Origin: Solen grandis
Lineage: Eukaryota > Mollusca > Bivalvia > Adapedonta > Solenidae
Direction: 5' to 3'
Assembly (NCBI GenBank): GCA_021229015.1
Contig: CM037785.1
Location: 1,580,080 to 1,644,079, forward strand
DNA: 64,000 nucleotides
The notes beneath the pieces were generated by a model that ran no database searches, was not told the origin of the DNA, and saw only the letters and a list, made by a program, of their open reading frames with translations. Shown here piece by piece: positions 48,805 through 60,894 of this stretch. A program made the translations under genes and the position numbers. Within the stretch, counting starts at the first letter, position 1. Each line of letters begins with the position of its first letter.

Positions 48805-48836
<32 letters not shown>

Positions 48837-49406
48837 CAATTTCCCTCAGTTTAGCGGAACCATATACAGTTAACCCAAGAAATAACGTCTTCAATGTTGT
48901 CACGCATTTTGACTCATATGTTTACTGTAACCTACATGGAGCTATACATGTAGTTCGATGTACTCGGCGTCTCGTGACTCATCTAGGGCACGCAGACCAT
49001 TCCAGCTATCAAAAAAGTAATCATAAATTGGAAAATGCCCCAGTCACAGTCTAGAGATTAAACTACATGCAAATAATTTATAAATTACATTTAAAATAGT
49101 ATTTTATTGTTTTGTCTACTGTACCGAAATCATGAAGTTCTGAGCAATGACGTGCCAGTAATTCTTATCAATGTTGCATTCTGATCTTTAATAATTTAAT
49201 ACATTTTCTTTTATCTTCCGTTGAACTTAATTTTTTTCTCTTGCTCTACCTACTTGTCTTGAAATGATAAAAACGATCCCCTATATATTTTCACATTTTT
49301 ACAGATAAACGCTATTTTCTTAATTGCTTAAGCATACAAGCAAGTCTTGGCGATGATTATTCAGAACAAAACAACATTATCACACACACACACTTCGTTC
49401 ATTTAA
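48514..49406. other. AT-rich sequence, no gene seen
   Basis: Includes a 26-base T run at 48806-48831 and a short (CA)n run near 49380-49393. The 93-codon frame from 48773 begins in the T run and shows no domain. Confidence 0.55.
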
Positions 49407-49456
49407 ATCCAGAAGGGGTCATGAAGTTTGGCTATGGACCCCTTCTGACTTTCAAT
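49407..49456. mobile_element. Hairpin element, relative of 16616-16692
   Basis: 'tccagaaggggtc' pairs with 'gaccccttctgac' around a 17-bp loop. The flanking 'tttcaatagg' matches the 'tttcaatgga' end of the hairpin at 16616-16692. It is shorter and more diverged than that copy. Confidence 0.65.
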
Positions 49457-49894
49457 AGGCGAAATAAACATCGCCAGCCACGAAATACTGCCGTAATGAT
49501 ACAACTGTTTGTAGCTCATGTGATGTATACAGATTATCGGCATTATTTCACTTCATGAAAACTTACGCATTTACATAATTTCTAAAGAAAAATACAACGT
49601 TTCATGACAAGGTTTGAATTCATTATTGGAAATTTTAATTGATTTATTTGGATCGTTTCATTTGCATCATTCGGCATGACCAAAAAAACCCCAAAAAACA
49701 ACAACAAAAAACAGTTTGCTTCCTACCAACCAGGATGCACTTTTTGCAATCGAGGTTACCATCACCTGTACTCAGCCGGACTTCACCTTAATTAACCCTA
49801 TTAAATCATGAACATTCATAAACAAATATACAATAAGATGAGTATTAGTTATCTGAACCTGAAATGGTTTATGAAAAAAAAATGGATTTTTCTT

Positions 49895-50015
49895 TGCCAC
49901 ATAGACTGTGCAGAAACTGAGCTACAATATTGCATGAGTTCCTATCTGATCTGGGTATGCTCTGTTTGCCAATGCGCCAAAATGAGCCTATGTGAAAGAA
50001 AAGAGTTAAATTATG
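49895..50015 (+). repeat. Degenerate repeat joining family X to a piggyBac-MITE-like end
   Basis: The left part 'gtgcagaaactgagctacaa' and 'tattgcatgag' matches family X (52893-52965). The right part 'gcgccaaaatgagcctatgt' and 'gaaagaaaagagTTAA' matches the end of the TTAA MITE ('gcgtcaaaatgagtctatat' then 'gagggaaagggTTAA'). This suggests that family X and the MITE share ancestry or recombined. Confidence 0.5.
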
Positions 50016-51364
50016 ACTAAAACATTGTTGCAGCAATAGTTAACTCAAAGAAACAAAAGAATGAACACCAGAATAGACACATGAGTCATTAGAAAACCAG
50101 TCTGTCAAGTCATTCAGTTAATCACGTGTCTTGTCAGCTATAATTGAGTTCGTTTATATACCATACCGTGCAACACATTGATATTAGATAATTTACCTGT
50201 TGTACATCAATAGCATGGATGCTCTTTCAATCCTACCTGTTGGTCTTTCCTACCTTTAAGTCAAAGTAACAAAGGGCAGAGCTATTGAACAGAAAAAAAT
50301 CCACAAATTCATGGCATCAGATGTTTTGTTAGCTGTCTATCTGTCGTCACTAATGATATTCCCACTTTGTTCACTCTACTCAACAGTGTTACCGGTTGTA
50401 CATGAGCTATCAGGAATTCGGGTCACGCCGCACCAAATTCCAAACCGATCCGTCTGACGTCGGAGCTGTAAAAGAGCTTTGAGCGATTATATTCCTACCC
50501 TTGGGTGACTATTAGCATGGTGCTTTAGAAATAGTTTGAATAGATACATCGACACGAGGAATAACAACAACTCTTTGGATATATAATTGTAGTTTAGACT
50601 CTCGGACTCTATTAGATTAAAGTTTTTTTTTCGCGCTGAATCAGTTCCACGTATAATTTGTGCAAGCCCAAGAAATATGAACGTTATAAACAAATAATCA
50701 ATATAGATTGCCCATTTACCAACGGGAGGCTTTTTTACCACTCTAAACCGGTTCAGTGTATTGTACAGATCACTCAGACGTTACGAAATCACGTGCTGAA
50801 GCGACTGTTCCCAGCCGTGTCTGAATCGGATATTTTAAATGAAATATCAACTAATAAAACATTGTCTCTCTGCATGTCTCAGAATGAACTCTTTGTGATG
50901 ATGAAAACGGCATCAAAACCGAACACAATTTCATATTTTGAAATCTCTGATTCATGTATTTTAAGAACATTTCTAACACTTTTTTTTTAAATCAGTGTTC
51001 TATTTTTGATCAAGATGATTTTCCAGAACGCACTCTATAATTTCAAGCCAAGGAGTCTTTTTTGCGTTTGAGGAAATAAAATGCACCATTAAAGTGTGTG
51101 GAGCCTCGCCCTGTCTATCAAATCACCTTATTACTCTGTCTTGAAATTTCTGCGAGAATGTCTGAGAGTGAAATAAGCACATAAAATTAATTGGAGCCAC
51201 CTCAAAACCAATGCAGTTGCAAAGTGATTATTTGTGAGAGACTATTGTCGTATATTTGAGGCTAAACTTGACTGGAACCATTTATATCTCTTTCATTCTC
51301 AAAGGTTACATTTTGAACTATTTGGAAGGAAAAACGACATTATATTTATGAAGTTAAAATGTTA
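50016..51364. other. Unique sequence, no gene seen
   Basis: The 110-codon plus-strand frame at 50658-50990 and the 84-codon minus-strand frame at 50487-50741 overlap and have no recognisable domain. Confidence 0.5.
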
Positions 51365-51578
51365 TTGTTATAGCTCCCTCTGTTTGACGCTCAGCATATA
51401 AGGTTAGCTGCAGGACTGGTTTTCCCGGTGTCAAGATAATGTGACTGGGTGTTGCATCATGCCACATGTCTACGGTGTGATACTGCAGTGTGGCAGCACT
51501 ATATCTGTCTCAAGTAGACATCTTCTCTAAATGGCTGAAAGACTGTCTGTGAAGCGTTAAACCCAACAAACAAACAAA
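51365..51578 (+). mobile_element. SINE-B with a SINE-A-like 3' tail, 5'-truncated
   Basis: It starts inside the body at 'agctccctctgtttgacgct' (no tRNA head). It runs through 'cagcatataaggttagctgc', 'gtcaagataatgtgactggg', 'catgccacatgtctacggtg' and 'actgcagtgtggcagcac', then adds 'aaatggctgaaagactgtct' and 'gtgaagcgttaaacccaac' with a (CAAA)n tail. That last piece matches the SINE-A 3' end at 45190-45225. The copy at 13416-13652 lacks it. Confidence 0.85.
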
Positions 51579-52557
51579 AATTAGTTATGAATATCATCAC
51601 CCAACCATCACCATCATCATCATCATCATCATCATCATTATCTTCATTTTCATCTTAATTAGAAGATAATTTGACAAGAGTCTTCTGGCATATTTTAATA
51701 TAATTGAAAATCAGTTACCCTCAATAACATTTAAAAAAAACTTAAAATGAAATCCAGATCAGTTCTTATTTCCTTGCCATTTCTTTGGAACTGTTTATCG
51801 AAATGTAAATTATACACGATATCTTGTTACATGAACTTTTTACTTTATATAAACCAATTGAAAATATTTTGTGTCACAATGAAATTCATTAATCTGTCTG
51901 TCAGTCAAGATCGATGGTGACAAAATAAGGGAGTAGCAGAGAGAGAAAGAGAGAGAAGCAGAAGCATCTGGGTGCATTGACCATATTACACAACATTCAG
52001 ACCTACGTCACTGGGAAGAGTCTAACCCGAATCTATGTAAATACCTACCTGGGAGCGAGAGGTCTAGGTGCACCTAACATCTAACAGCAGTTTGTGGCAT
52101 ACTAATTCCAACATGTACAGGTGTTTCTCTGGGTCACTTCTGATTAGGACAAAATTGCTCTTTAGAAAACTAGTTACAGTCTATGTATTCGGTCTGCACT
52201 GATAGAACTAGATACTAAGTTTGTCTTAAATTACTTCATTTGTTCAATTGTTAGATCACTACGCTGTGTATCGTTATGTGTATACGCATCTACTCTTAAC
52301 CTTGTTAACTTTTTAACATACGTGATTTTGGATTAATCTTGGTTATTGTTTAATATCTCTTATTTTATTATTATTATTTCTATTTTTTGTTGTTGTTGTT
52401 TTGTTTTGTATACGTTCACAAACTTGCGAATCTGGAACACAGAATCGACATATTTCTTCTCTGTTGAGGTCAGCCATAGCATTATTTGGCAAGCTGAACG
52501 TTTTCTTGGTGTAAGCAAAGGTGAGGGTTGTCAGCACTGGACTGCTGGATAGAATTT
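51579..52557. other. AT-rich sequence with a (CAT)n microsatellite, no gene seen
   Basis: (CAT)n at about 51611-51638. No coding or element signal otherwise. Confidence 0.55.
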
Positions 52558-52834
52558 GCAGATAGAAAAGACTTGACTATTTGAGTTTACCGTCGCTTCG
52601 ACAGTATTTCAGTCATATAGGGACGTCCAGCTAATTACAGGTAGAGGAAGACCCCGAATGCACGGAGGCATCCGGGTAGAACCATCGACCTACCGCAAGC
52701 CAGCTGGAAGGCTTCCTCACATGAAAATTTGAATGACCCTGCCGGGATTCGAACCCACGCGGTGAGGGACTGAGTGAGTGTTAAAGTCAGCGACTTTGCC
52801 CTCTCGGCCACGGAGGCCCCGCAGATAGAAAAGA
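52558..52834 (-). mobile_element. Full-length SINE-A with 14-bp target-site duplication
   Basis: 'gcagatagaaaaga' is exact at 52558-52571 and 52821-52834. The element between (52572-52820, 249 bp) reads on the minus strand as a tRNA-like head from 'ggggcctccgtggccgagag'. The A box is at about 52797-52809, a long variable-arm-like region follows ('actttaacactcactcagtc'), and the B box is at 52744-52756. Then come the body 'catgtgaggaagccttccag' and the 3' tail 'ggtaaactcaaatagtcaag'. The tRNA part looks like a class II (Leu/Ser type) tRNA. This is the best reference copy of the family here. Confidence 0.95.
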
Positions 52835-52892
52835 ACAAAGACAATACCACATTTGCTGAACTTTAATTGATGCATGATACAATAAATTTGCC

Positions 52893-52965
52893 TTTGCAGT
52901 CAGCTGTGTAGAATCTGAGCCATAATATTGCATATGCAGACAGAGGAGATACCAGTCTGACAGGA
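52893..52965 (+). repeat. Dispersed repeat family X, copy
   Basis: 'tgtgtagaatctgagccata' and 'atattgcatatgcagacaga' with 'ggagataccagtctgacag' align with the minus strand of 28732-28830 and of 58565-58690. Confidence 0.65.
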
Positions 52966-55774
52966 CCTAAAAGATTAGTCTGATAAAGCGGCATCTAGGG
53001 GTATTCATCATTTTAAGTAATAGTTCTTGTTTCGTGGTGTTTTCCCTCATATTTTTTAATCTTCTTTTAAGTCTTGTTTGAAAGGGTTGTGTTGTTGATT
53101 ACAGATAAAATATTGAAGACAGGTCGTACAAGTTGTTGGCCTGTACAAACACCTCATGATTTACAGACTAAATTATCAACAACGAATTGCCAATCTTTCA
53201 AAGGTCTTATAGAGTCTCGTAGAGTGATACAGGATCTCTGGCATAATGTCAATGACTCAATTCATCAAGTGTCAAATGATTGGGAGGCAATACAAGTCGT
53301 CTCCAAGATTAGTTTGCCTCAAGATGCCACAGGTCTCAATTAGTGCAGTCCCATTGTCAACCTTGAATACGATCATTTAATGTGGTATGCGATATTTAAA
53401 ATATCTATTAATCTAACCCTTTCTGAAGCTGTAATGCAGTTTGGAAAAAACATGAAAATAACTTCTCTCGATATATGTAGTTTTATTCGTCATGTAGAAG
53501 CACTTTTCACTACTTACGTTGTAAAATCGAAGGGTTCATTAGAGGACAAAGGATAATATACGCTTCTTAACCTCAAACGGGTATTCTGTTTTCCCCTTGG
53601 GAATGATTACATTCCTTGCTTCAAGATTAATAAATATTTTTACAGGGTCTGTAGCACTAAGAGGTATGAGTCAGCCCCTCCAGAGGCTGTCTACGATTAA
53701 TGTTTATTTTACTAAACGGGGTGGGTAGTGATATCTGTGTTTTGCGAAACTGTGTTTATTTTGTTGGCTTTGTCATATTTTTGATGTAAAATAATTCCTC
53801 GTTGGCTTAAAAAAGGACTTTTTAGAACGTCGACTGGAAACATGTATTTAACTTAAACAAAAGAACCCGGTTGTCTTTTCAACAATTATTCCAGAATATT
53901 CAATGATTAAAAATAGAGGGTTCTCGTACCCTTTAAGTTGTTCACAATTTATTTAACACCAAAGAAATAAAAATTTAATATATCATATAAAATATGGTTG
54001 TGTTCTTTAATTCAACTTCATTTATAATTAAATAAAACATTTTTCGAATTTAAAGTAACAGATTAATAACCAAATGGTCGATCATTAATTCCACTTAGAT
54101 TTCCTCTGGTGAATATGGCGTCTAGGAAAAGGAATGACTGAAGGCAGACGCTGTAAAGCTGTTAAACAAATAAAGAAAAGAAAGAAAAAAAACCTAAAAA
54201 TATGCTCTGAAATATTGTCTTAAACAAATGTGTCTTCACAACTTGAATATCGGCTTTTATCATGTTTCATAATTTGGAAATTTTCCAGAAATATTTAAGA
54301 GAGAGAAATTGTTTGGTTATTTTATCTCGTTTTGGAATTAATATTTGTATCATATGTGTAAAACAGATCACAGCTGTGACTTGGCTTTAACAGAACCAGT
54401 CTGGTCAAAATTATCAAACAAAAGGTCAAAGAAATGCGTCTAAAATTGAAATATAATTAATCCAAACAATACCAAAAGAGTTGGGAAAAGGTGATAGAAA
54501 AAACAAAAAATAGGGAAAACATTAACTTTTTTATCAGTGTTTTGTCATGTAAAACCGGCATATTTTCTCTCTCAATTTTAAGCCACCTGAAACTTTTGAA
54601 ATCGTTTTGAAATATTAGACAAACTAAAATTCTATGATTTGGTATAAGATATTTATAAACATTACAAAATAACAGTTGGAAGAAATCAGATTTGCACGCA
54701 GTTGAGAAGATGTTCACGTTCTATTGTCATTTTCCTCTCAAATAGTTTTTCTTGATTGCAACTGTCATTTTTGCTCATTATTGGTAGTTTTTATTTCTCT
54801 TGAGCAAATCCTTGGATTTTAGCATGCAGTTCTCTTGAACTGAGAATTTCACCCAAATTGTTTCAAATATTGACACTAATATTTCTTTTTTATCTTCAAA
54901 ACTCATTAAACCGATCACATCGGTCAAAGAAAAGATGAACAAGATACAACCCAAAAATCTCATTTGGTTGTTTGAACGTTATCGCTTGAGCCTCTTTGGA
55001 TTGCTCTCGCATTAGAAACTAACAATGCAAAGACGAATTGTTATATTATTGGCTAAACAGCTTCTTCTGGAATAGGCTTGGCTTTATATAGAATGTAAAA
55101 AAAATTGGATATGACAAAGAAAATTCTAAAGAACACTTGCTATACAAACCAAATGTATGGATCGCCGATTATGCTCCTATTTTTGTGATGAAACCAAACT
55201 ATATGTAAGATTTTCTTGACAAAAGTTCATTTATCGATCAAAAGAATACAATAAAAATGTCACGTCTCAATACCCGCTTACTTGCATGTATGTATCAATA
55301 ATAAATGATTAGATTTACAGACGTAATAGTTTGTCTTTATGCTGTTTGTAAATCTATATCTATAAATTGTTGAAAGGAAGAGGACTGAAACTTGCGCAGA
55401 TACTTCAGTAGAGACACTCTCAATATCTGATGGAAGCTTATATGTACCTAAGCTTTCCTGTTTGGGAAGCACACGGGAACGTGCTTTCAAGTTTCAGGAG
55501 CTTCATCAGATTTCACAGCTGTGTTCAAACTCCGCGCACCGGTTACGTCACGCTACGCTACTTTAACCACTGCCACCACACAAGTCACGCGAGGATAGTT
55601 GAAACCATGTGACCGACACTCATAATTTAATACATTAATGTTATTTGATTTGAGTTTTTACTTTTCTCATAATCATGAATGTTATTTTCGTGGAATATAA
55701 CGAAACTGATATGATATATTTAAAACTAAAGTCAAAAGTAAAAAAAGTAAATCCGGCCTATATCAGCCGAATCT
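52966..55774. other. AT-rich sequence, no gene seen; possible SINE tail
   Basis: Near 54133-54171, 'aatgactgaaggcagacgct' and 'gtaaagctgttaaacaaa' loosely resemble the shared SINE 3' tail. The 89-codon frame at 53074-53343 has no known domain. Two minus-strand frames at 54457-54963 are AT-driven. A small hairpin lies at about 55467-55493. Confidence 0.45.
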
Positions 55775-55840
55775 ACTTGTGGTGGCAGTGGTTATCGACA
55801 ACTGTAAGGGGAGGTAACTACTGCGGCGGAGTTTGAGCTG
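55775..55840 (+). repeat. Dispersed repeat, copy 2 ('acttgtggtggcagtgg')
   Basis: 'acttgtggtggcagtggtta' with 'tcgacaactgtaaggggagg' and 'taactactgcggcggagttt' matches 33254-33325. Class unknown. Confidence 0.75.
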
Positions 55841-57935
55841 TGTTAAGAGTCAGCCGGGTGTATTCTAAAACTACAAAACAGCATGCCAATATGTAAACAG
55901 CATACTTAATACAGCAGAATGGTAAAAACTGCTTGTATGCGCATGTAGTAGAAGGTATGACTACTTCTTTTGAAAGATAATTTTTGATATACAAACTCAT
56001 TAAGTGTGGCAATTATTAAGAAACAAGAGAAAGGGTATATACAGTGCACCCTGAAAAAACCTGACGGCAATTGAACCGAGGTTTTTGTCCGGTTTTCTCG
56101 GATGACTGGTATTCTAGAGTCCACATTTAGCCATACAGTATATGATCTACATATAAAGCTATGACCAATTATAAATACCCGTTTTTTTTTATCATTTCCC
56201 TTACATGTATCACATGTATGTATGTATGTATGTATGTAGAAATAAAAAAAAAATTAAAAAAAAATGAATTAAAAAATTTTTAAATATACAATGTATATAA
56301 TATGTATTATCTTAAAATTCAGATGCATCGTTCGGAATTGTATAATAGTTAACAAAAAATATTTTGAGTCCTAAACAAAAAATATTTTGAGTCATGGCCA
56401 AAGATAATTGATTAAACAGGATCCGGATTGGAAATTGGCTCATTTTTCTTCCCCTGTTTTTGCATATAGTTTATAATAAGGTATGAAAATGAATTATTTT
56501 CCAGGCCTATCTTGACGCTCAGTGTCCGATATGGGAAAACTTACTTTAATTTCTTTTAGAAATTCAATTAGAAATACATGTGGAGAATGTGTCTTATTTT
56601 AGAGATCTCATTAGACAAAGCCAATATTCTATCTCTGAACTCTTAAACAAAAGCTATAAAAAAGGATACAGTGTATGTAAACAACAGAGACAATGCTATT
56701 TTATTTTGCTTTTTTGTTTATATAATTAGTAATGGGCGGGAACACCACAGCTCTGTCGGTTGCTTGGAATCCTCAGAGAATCCATAAAAACAATCGTAAG
56801 GCTTCAGTTCATTATACAAAAAGTTTAATATAAGACTCACGAATGTGCGGTCTTCGTGGTGGATGCTGCGATTGTTTGTTTTGTTGATCAATTGGTTTTC
56901 TCGGAAGCGCGTCATTTAGTTTTATTTACTTTTAATTCGTGATGAAGAATTCTTCTCACGGAATACGCTGTCCGCCTAATTAGCTGTATTCAGCTGCCGC
57001 TTCGAAAACCGATATAAGAAGGATGGCAATGTTTTCCAATAGACAGTACGACTGTAGAACATTTTATGCACGGCCGCATTAGCTTCTTGTCTTTTCAAGT
57101 TAGTTAGGCGGATAAATCAAGTTGTTCAGAATACTTATTAACGTTGTTATACCATAGGGAACGTTACAAGTGTCATCTGTCAATGTTTACGTCACTTATG
57201 CTTTTGACATCAGCGTTTTGCAGTTATGTAACATATTTATCTTTCCTATGAATTTAACAGGAAAAAGTAGGTAAAACACATTGTGTATAATATATGTAAG
57301 AGTATATCGATTGATTACTTTCTTTTAGTGTATTCATCCACGAGAGGAAACGTCATTAGAAAAGCCAGTTACAGGAGTCAAATACAGTATTTTTTTTCTA
57401 GATATGCTGCAGGGCTAAACCCCAAAGCCTCCCCCTCTTTCTCCCCTCTCTCGCTATCTCTCTCTCTCTCTCTTAACGGGAGACACCGTCCAGTATCTCT
57501 TTCCGTCTGAAATAGGTGCCAAATTCAATTAAGTTTATTGCAAATTCGAAACGATTTATCAAGATTGCAGTTTGCATTTTCAATGCATGTTGTTTGTAGT
57601 TGTTGTCAATTTCGAATCTTTTGACATTTCATATCAATCGGAAGCTCTTTATGATAGGCAGCATAATAGCTAATATAATCTAGAATCGTGATTAAAGATA
57701 GGTTTCGTTTTTGTTTGTATTTTATCTATCAAAGACGAGGTTTGCGTTTCATTCCAGTTTTGCATACCTCACTGCATCATCTCAAATAATTAGTTCCGAT
57801 CATTAATCCTGATTTAATATCCCTGTTTACTTGCATTATACATATAAAGCCCTGGGGTCTCTTGATCACACCCATAGGCTTTTTCAGTCTTACGTATTTA
57901 GGTAAAGTCATGCTACTAGATTACTGACAAGGCAA
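55841..57935. other. AT-rich sequence with simple repeats, no gene seen
   Basis: (TATG)n at 56214-56238. An exact 20-bp direct repeat 'aacaaaaaatattttgagtc' at 56351-56370 and 56374-56393. A C/T-rich tract at about 57430-57472. No coding signal. Confidence 0.6.
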
Positions 57936-58172
57936 TTATATGCTCGGTGAATGTTGTATTTTCTCTCTAGATATAAGCATAATTGAAACTGACTTGACCA
58001 TAGCACGATCACTTCGCTTCGTAGTACACGATGTTACATTGATATATTTCCCATTGCTAGAACTGTCAAAACTGAATGATCTGTTAAAGCCATAAATTGA
58101 CGAATCGTGTTCCGATACGGCGATTGAGTGAGACCTCACAACAAACGAGAGGAATAGAATTACAAGACACAT
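57936..58172 (-). CDS. Possible secreted-protein exon, unrecognised (weak)
   Basis: A 78-codon minus-strand frame from an ATG at 58172. Residues 1-18 ('MCLVILFLSFVVRSHSIA') look like a signal peptide: hydrophobic core, then small/polar residues. The rest is Ser-rich and polar with two N-glycosylation sequons (NRS near residue 31, NVT near residue 46). Base composition is less AT-biased than its flanks. The upstream in-frame ATG at 58286 is followed by ten codons and a consensus donor. No family is recognised, the ATG context is poor, and no downstream donor is convincing. It may be chance. Confidence 0.22.
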   Translation of the reverse strand: MCLVILFLSFVVRSHSIAVSEHDSSIYGFNRSFSFDSSSNGKYINVTSCTTKRSDRAMVKSVSIMLISREKIQHSPSI

Positions 58173-58250
58173 AGCTCCATACTCATATATCAAAGAACTC
58201 TCAATCGATTGGTATTGCATTAGATCCAATTTGTAAGAGACCCTTATGGT

Positions 58251-58286
58251 ACTTACCCAGTGCTCGAGGATTTGTTGTAGACACAT
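58251..58286 (-). other. Possible ten-codon exon with consensus splice donor
   Basis: On the minus strand an ATG at 58286 opens ten codons ending in TGG at 58257, followed at once by GTAAGT (58256-58251), a full-consensus donor. Such matches also arise by chance in 64 kb. Confidence 0.15.
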
Positions 58287-58554
58287 ATTAAAACATTATT
58301 TGCTTTAATTTGCTCTCATCTTTTTTTCTAATTAGTTCAAGTTGTTCCTCTGCTACCAAATTAAATAAACATTAAATAAACATTGAAAATATATTAAGAG
58401 CCTTAACTAGGCCAGTTATTAAATGGATTTTCACCTGTATGAATCACCCAGTCTTCGACAGCGATTTAAAAAAGTAATATGTAATATGTTTATGCAAACA
58501 ATTATTTTGTGAAAATTTATTTTTTCTTCAAAATAAACTCATTCTGACACATTT

Positions 58555-58710
58555 GCAAACATAGCAGACCTAGATCAGACAGCTTCAAGGATCTATTTAC
58601 TCATGGTCCTCACTGTTCGCGCATACGGAATTGTAGCTTCGGTTCTACACAGTCCGAACGGCAAAGAAGAATCCCTTTTTATAAACCTTTTAAAGTTCAG
58701 TCAATTAACA
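58555..58710 (-). repeat. Dispersed repeat family X, copy
   Basis: 'tagatcagacagcttcaagg', 'tcctcactgttcgcgcatac' and 'ggttctacacagtccgaacg' with 'aagttcagtcaatt' align with 28732-28870 in the same order. Confidence 0.65.
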
Positions 58711-58889
58711 TTTATCTAGTCATTAATTTGTACATGAATATTCATGATGTAAAGGATTAAGTTGTTTATCTAGTCATTAATTTGTACATGAATATTCATG
58801 ATGTAAAGGATTAAGTTGTTTATCTAGTCATTAATTTGTACATGAATATTCATGATGTAAAGGATTAAGTTGTTTATCTAGTCATTAAT
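58711..58889. repeat. 54-bp tandem repeat, 3.3 copies
   Basis: Units start at 58711, 58765, 58819 and 58873 with 'tttatctagtcattaatttg', 'tacatgaatattcatgatgt' and 'aaaggattaagttg'. The three complete copies look identical, so the expansion is recent. The single-copy relative is in family X at about 28878-28905 ('ttgtacatgaatattcatga'). Confidence 0.97.
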
Positions 58890-59104
58890 GAGTCACATGC
58901 AAATGCGAGAAAATAAAATGAAAAAAAAAATGAAGAATAAGGAGATCATGCTTTGGGTTCGACATTAAAGCTGATCGGCGAAACTTCAACGATTATTTAA
59001 TATGGTAGTAATGCTTTAACCAGTTCTAGATGAAGTCATGCCGTCAAATCTGAAAAATGAAAAATACTAACGCCTTCTAGGATATAACGCAAAAAAAACG
59101 ATGC

Positions 59105-59275
59105 CAAACCCCATCACATAATGAGCAAGTCCCGGAAATACCCTTGTGTGCTGAGCGCCAAGCCCCATCGGAGATAAATTAATAACTTTGTTACATCGCG
59201 GCCAGGGATCAAACCAACAGCCATTCAATTACGAGGTGGAATTTCTAAACACTCGGGCACTGGGACTGGTTTTTC
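59105..59275 (-). mobile_element. SINE-B, 3'-truncated or diverged
   Basis: On the minus strand: a tRNA-like head near 59275-59205 with a decayed A box ('cactcgggcactggg' in reverse sense) and a B-box-like 'ggtttgatccctgg' (59209-59222). Then 'gcgctcagcacacaagggta' and 'tttccgggacttgct', the SINE-B body. The 3' part beyond 59105 is missing. Confidence 0.7.
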
Positions 59276-60894
59276 ATCAACAGTGTAATGACGTCGCAAA
59301 GTACTTTCGTCAGTTAAAAACACATTTGTATTCCCTAACTTGCAAATAAACAGTTCTTGCTTTATTATCGTGCGGAGGATCATTTGTGAAGATCGTCTTC
59401 TTTTTGCGTATGTATGAGGTATAACTTGATAATTACATAAGACTTACGTTGAAGAGAACATATAGCTATTATTTGTTTGTGGAAATTTAACAAGACAGTT
59501 TATGTTTCAGAACGTCAGCAAAATATCCAAAACCTGTTCCCGTGTGACTAGAAATATAAGTTGTCTAAAGATATATTTCCCAGTTTGCAACAGTTTCTTC
59601 GGTAATGAAAAAAGAAATTTGTATATTCAGCAAATACTTAAATCATGGGGTATTTAATAAACAAGCATCTATTAGAATGTGACTTGGGTTTTATTTTCTG
59701 ATAATTTTATCCATTAATGATACTGTATTTGTTTACATTATGCTTACTTGTGTAACATTTAGTAATAATTGTTCTTATCTAGGTGCTGCACTTGCCCTGT
59801 GAATTAATGTATTGAAATCATATTATATAGGGGACTGTGGACCTACCATTGTCGATCAAGTTATTTTTCCGTCTGTTTGTATCCGTTAAAAGTATCTCAC
59901 GAATGCGTTGCCATTATTTAAAAGAAAAGAAGCACAAAAGTCAACCAAACTGGGCGATGTGCAAAGTGCAGGTTCCAGTTTCCTTGATTTATCTTCTGGT
60001 TAAAATGTTTATCAAAATTATATAGTATGAATTAAATACATAGAAGTCTTGATCCAAAAACAGGAAAAAGAATTAAATTCATAAAATAAATTATACAGTA
60101 TCCATTATATATATTTTATATGTCGAATTCGTGACTCAGTTATAGCTTTTTAATGATGATCTTCTTATATTAACAGTCTGTCCTACTTTATATTCAAATA
60201 AATGCTTGTATTTCATTCAAAATTTGAAAAATATTTTACATAAAATGAACCGAGGTCTTGATATGTGGAAAATATGAGTGTCAGTGGTGCCTACGTGACT
60301 AAAACAGATTATTTACGGAGTTAGTTGCGGCGACGACTGCTTTACATCATGTTTTGCTAGCTCAAATATACTCTGAACCGTAATTAAAACATCACGTGTC
60401 ACTTGAAACTGTCAATCAAACGGGAAGTGGGTCCATTATGCAAAGTGAGAGGCAAAACTGTACTTAACAAACTCTAAATATGTTATCGTTTATATTTTTA
60501 ATTTTATGAATTTAGCGCAGCGCTCCGCTTCTCGTCGCTTGCGAGAAATTCTATTAAATTAAAAATATTAATGATAACTAATGCGTATAAATGAAGCTCT
60601 GCGATATGGTTATGGGCACCGCCATTTCAATTTTTAGAATAATCGTTATCAATAATTAATGTACAGGAAAGTATTTTATATCAAAACATGAATTTTATAT
60701 TGCAAGCATTTTATTGTGCCTCCTCTGGGCGGCTCAAGGTGGAAAAATTGAATTTAGTGTCTGTGAAATAGTTGATAAATTAATTTCATTTACATGACGT
60801 CATAGACTGGTTATCAAATCTATCAGTCTTATAGGATAATATCTAAAGATGATGTTATTCAGTGCAAAAGGTTTAGGATAAATTGCATTGTGTG
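59276..60894. other. AT-rich sequence, no gene seen
   Basis: No open frame over 62 codons and no recognised repeat. A small GC-rich patch with an imperfect palindrome ('gcgcagcgctccgc ... gcttgcgagaa') lies at 60517-60546. Confidence 0.55.
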
